A DNA stretch of 64,000 nt, from NCBI GenBank assembly GCA_015501595.1, contig JADNRX010000276.1, positions 1-64,000 on the forward strand, given 5' to 3'. Below, in pieces: positions 61,436 through 64,000 of the stretch. Every line of letters starts with the position of its first letter. Position 1 is the first letter of the stretch. The notes beneath the pieces are model-generated. The model was not told the origin of the DNA. It searched no databases and worked only from the letters and a program-made list of their open reading frames with translations. A program made the translations under genes and the position numbers. This DNA comes from Hymenopellis radicata. Lineage: Eukaryota > Basidiomycota > Agaricomycetes > Agaricales > Physalacriaceae.

Positions 61436-62159
61436 TGCGAACTTTTCAGCTTGAATTTTCTAGGATCGTTCTCGCTCGTTTTTAAAGAACTCTTGTAGAC
61501 CATGTGATGTGCTACCGAGACACTGCTTGGGGCTCCGACGTCAATGGTAGTATCGGTATGAACAAAGTCCCGACTACTAGTAGTCCTGGGCGGCTTCTTG
61601 CGCCACATGCAGTAATATGGATTCACCGTCATACTTCCTCCATCAACTTTGACGTCGACCTGTATATGCTCGATGGAACGTTCCACGAATATCGCAGAGT
61701 AGCTTTGAACTTGTCAGACAGGAATTTCTTCCGTTCACCTAAGCGAAGTTTCCTGTCTGAGTTCACAAAAAAGGAACTATGGGCAGTCTTGGTCGATTCC
61801 GCGCGTGCTTCGGCCCCAATATTCGGACGACGTATCAAGTATTTGGATAGTCGAAGTTGAAGACCGATGAAAGGTGGCGCTCGCATAGTACTGTTGGCCC
61901 GGACGGGCCGGACCGTCACGAAATGCAAACACACTATAAAAATCTTGCACAGTGTAGCCCCGACGAAACGAATGGGTACTGAAATTCGATAGCGCAGTGA
62001 ATGGACATGAGTAGGAGGTTTCGCGCGTAGAGACCTTTTAGGATGCATTTGAGGACCCTGATCAAAATCATAATGCGTCCCTTTCCTCCGACGTCCATCT
62101 CGTCAGAGAGTCGTGTCTTCCGTCAGCTCGCCTGTCCACTGTCGCCAGACTAAACCCCC
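61436..62159. other. intergenic
   Basis: Frames on both strands (61504-61860 plus; 62048-61629 minus) have no domain. It contains the promoters of the DUF5648 gene and IMP3. Confidence 0.45.
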
Positions 62160-62961
62160 ATGGTTCGAAAGCTCAAGCATCACGAGCAGAAGCTCCTCAA
62201 AAAAGTCGACTTTCTCAACGTAATTTTTGTGTTTCACTTGACTGTTCTTCTTGTCCTCATGCATTGCAGTGGAAACAAGATGCAGACCTCCGAGAAGTCA
62301 AAGTCATGCGCCGATACCACATCCAAGACAGAGAGGATTATCACAAGTGCGTTTTTCCGCGGCTCGGAAGTCTTGTTGGCAAACGGTCATACAGGTATAA
62401 CAAACTCTGCGGATCCCTAAGGTCTTTCGCACACCGGATTTCGCTTCTGCCTGCGCAGGATCCCTATCGGTCGCGCATGGAGGCTCAGCTGCTCTCAAAA
62501 CTATACGACATGGGCGTTCTGAACTCGACCGCCAAGCTCAGCGACGTCGACAAGCTCACCGTGGCCGCCTTCTGTCGCCGTCGTCTCGCCGTATTCATGT
62601 GTATGTCGAAAATGGCTGAAACTGTTAGCGCGGTGCGTTCCACGTCTTTCCTCGCATCAGGAAAACGTCTGATACGTGTACAGGCAGCACAATTTATAGA
62701 GCAGGGACATGTAAGAGTTGGACTGGATACTATAACAGATCCCGCGTTCTTGGTGACCCGGTGCGCATACATCTATCGTTTTCTTTTTGGCTCTCGTTCA
62801 TGTTTTATCCACATAGACGTATGGAAGACTTTGTGACGTGGGTGGACACGTCCAAGCTCAAACGCACTATCATGTCGTACAACGACGAGGTTGGTCCATT
62901 TATATTCGAAGCAAGTACTTCATTAACGCCTCTTTAGCTCGACGACTACGATTTGCTGTAA
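62160..62961 (+). CDS. IMP3: U3 snoRNP protein IMP3
   Basis: Six exons from ATG 62160 join in frame: MVRKLKHHEQKLLKKVDFLN, then WKQDADLREVKVMRRYHIQD, YNKLCGSLRSFAHRISLL, LLSKLYDMGVLNSTAKLSDV, CRRRLAVFMCMSKMAETVSA, the S4 RNA-binding loop AAQFIEQGHVRVGLDTITDP and a tail ending LDDYDLL. IMP3 joins U3 snoRNA to the pre-18S rRNA in the small-subunit processome of the nucleolus. All introns are GT-AG and 45-60 bases. The length (about 180 residues) is normal. No frame break was found. Confidence 0.94.
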
Positions 62962-64000
62962 CCATATGCCCGACGGAAGCCCCGAGCGTCAAACCCGTCG
63001 TCTTGACTTGGCCGCCACCTGAAGAGACCGCGGCCACCGTACCATTCGGTGCTCCTCCCTCCGTCTTCCGCGGCTTCCTTAAATCTTTGTGTTTCCAGAT
63101 ACAACTCCTTCAGCCTTGTCCCCGTCATATAGTCTTTCTCCTGATTATCTGTCAACTCAAATGTTACTGGTGCCGCCACCGAATACCACATGTCACTAGC
63201 GCCTTCAGCACGTGGCTGTGCTATCGCGTGCCTGTATTCGGTCCCGGCCCAAATTGCCTATTTCACCTGACCATCCCAGCGCAAAATACAAGAGAGCAAG
63301 TTTGTGTTGGAAGCAATCAAACTCGCGGTTAAAGAGGCCATCATCAAGTCACGGCGAGTCGGTGTCCCAAGCCATGTGCCCAAAGGTCAAGTCCATCTTG
63401 CCGGCCCCCACGATCATCCGTCCGGAGGTCAAGTCCATCTTCCCGGCGCTCATATTCATGTCTCCGGAGGGCTAGAGACCTCAACGAGTCAGCGGATCAC
63501 GCGGATATATCCGTACTCGATCCGCTCGGGCATCTCGGAGATCCGATCCGTATGATCCGTAGACCCGTGGCGGGTCGGATCGCATATGGATCGCGGATCA
63601 GCCTCTAGAGGCACGAGTACTCGTGTTGACTCGTGAATATTTAGAGATATATTTTAGCTTAATTTACAAATTTTTACCAAGTCAAACGGGCCCTTGCATC
63701 GCCCAAATGAGCCGTACGCGTGAATTTCTCATGAATTCTCACGATCCGGCGATTGCCGAGAGGCCGCGTAAGCCTCTGATCGATGGCTAGATCTCCCTCA
63801 TCTCTCTCTCCCACCACAACGACCACCACCCAGCGAGTGACGATTGTCGCCGCTGCCTCTCTGACGATTGTCAGGAGGCCTCTGGGGTGTTTCCTTGGGC
63901 CCTGACTGCGTGCTGGGCTTGCTGCTGTCTCTGTGACAGCAGCAACGGACGACTCACACCACAGCGCCGACTTCGGACGACGACGACGACGACTCGTGGA
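62962..64000. other. unassigned flank with repeats and palindromes
   Basis: A minus-strand frame 63191-62946 overlaps the IMP3 stop by 16 bases and may be the last exon of a gene running off to the right (ELTDNQEKDYMTGTRLKELY), but I do not recognise it. The rest carries a 42-base repeat (63385-63468), a GATCCG-rich stretch and palindromes (63480-63630), and a GACGAC run at the end. Confidence 0.4.
63385..63468. repeat. two 42-base tandem repeats
   Basis: Both copies start GGTCAAGTCCATCTT (63385 and 63427) and end near TCCGGA. The plus-strand frame reads as His/Pro/Gly-rich GQVHLxGxHxHxSG units; the minus frame gives GKMDLT units. The coding status is unknown. Confidence 0.7.

Overview
This window is nuclear DNA of a filamentous basidiomycete, most likely an Agaricomycete. 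The evidence is dense genes on both strands, many short (about 38-60 nt) GT-AG introns with CTRAY-like branch sites, and a gene set typical of mushroom genomes: GT25-type transferase, HMG-box factor, BTB protein, F-box proteins, PNGase A and OPT transporters. No phage, plasmid, CRISPR or complete transposon was seen.

Layout. 0.7-6 kb: a peroxisomal (SKL-ended) alpha/beta hydrolase facing a C2H2 plus Zn2Cys6 transcription factor. 6-8.6 kb: gene-poor, with a degenerate repeat cluster. 8.6-10.2 kb: a seven-helix basidiomycete membrane protein. 11.3-12.5 kb: class 1A dihydroorotate dehydrogenase. 12.6-15.8 kb: HMG-box factor and GT25-like transferase. 17.5-19.7 kb: an RS-rich disordered protein. 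20.3-22.5 kb: formamidase. 23.8-24.6 kb: a tandem array of hairpin-bearing units that look like structured RNA. 25.9-27.2 kb: xanthine dioxygenase. 27.6-31 kb: F-box, PNGase A and membrane-protein pieces that recur, rearranged and inverted, at 45.8-47.9 kb. 31.5-35.2 kb: TRAPPC5 and a BTB protein, divergent. 35.5-38.5 kb: an acidic Ser/Asp-rich protein and a WW-domain protein. 38.6-43.8 kb: a DUF4139 protein with an FG/QQQP linker, an MFS transporter and a cullin-N-only protein. 43.8-46.2 kb: PNGase A. 48.1-50.8 kb: beta'-COP. 51.6-55.2 kb: OPT transporter. 55.9-58.3 kb: Mdv1-like WD40 protein. 58.6-59.4 kb: CCCH protein. 59.6-60.8 kb: PrpF. 60.8-61.4 kb: secreted DUF5648 protein. 62.2-63.0 kb: IMP3.

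Themes. Formamidase, xanthine dioxygenase, PNGase A and the OPT transporter all fit scavenging of organic nitrogen, but they are scattered and not an operon-like cluster. Beta'-COP, TRAPPC5, Mdv1 and IMP3 are core housekeeping genes.

The strongest technical observation is that more than a dozen otherwise good genes, including the essential beta'-COP, carry single-base frame breaks, all of the same sense (one base missing), most at or next to short G or C runs. This points to homopolymer contraction in the assembly rather than gene decay. The strongest biological candidate is the tandem hairpin array at 23.88-24.56 kb.
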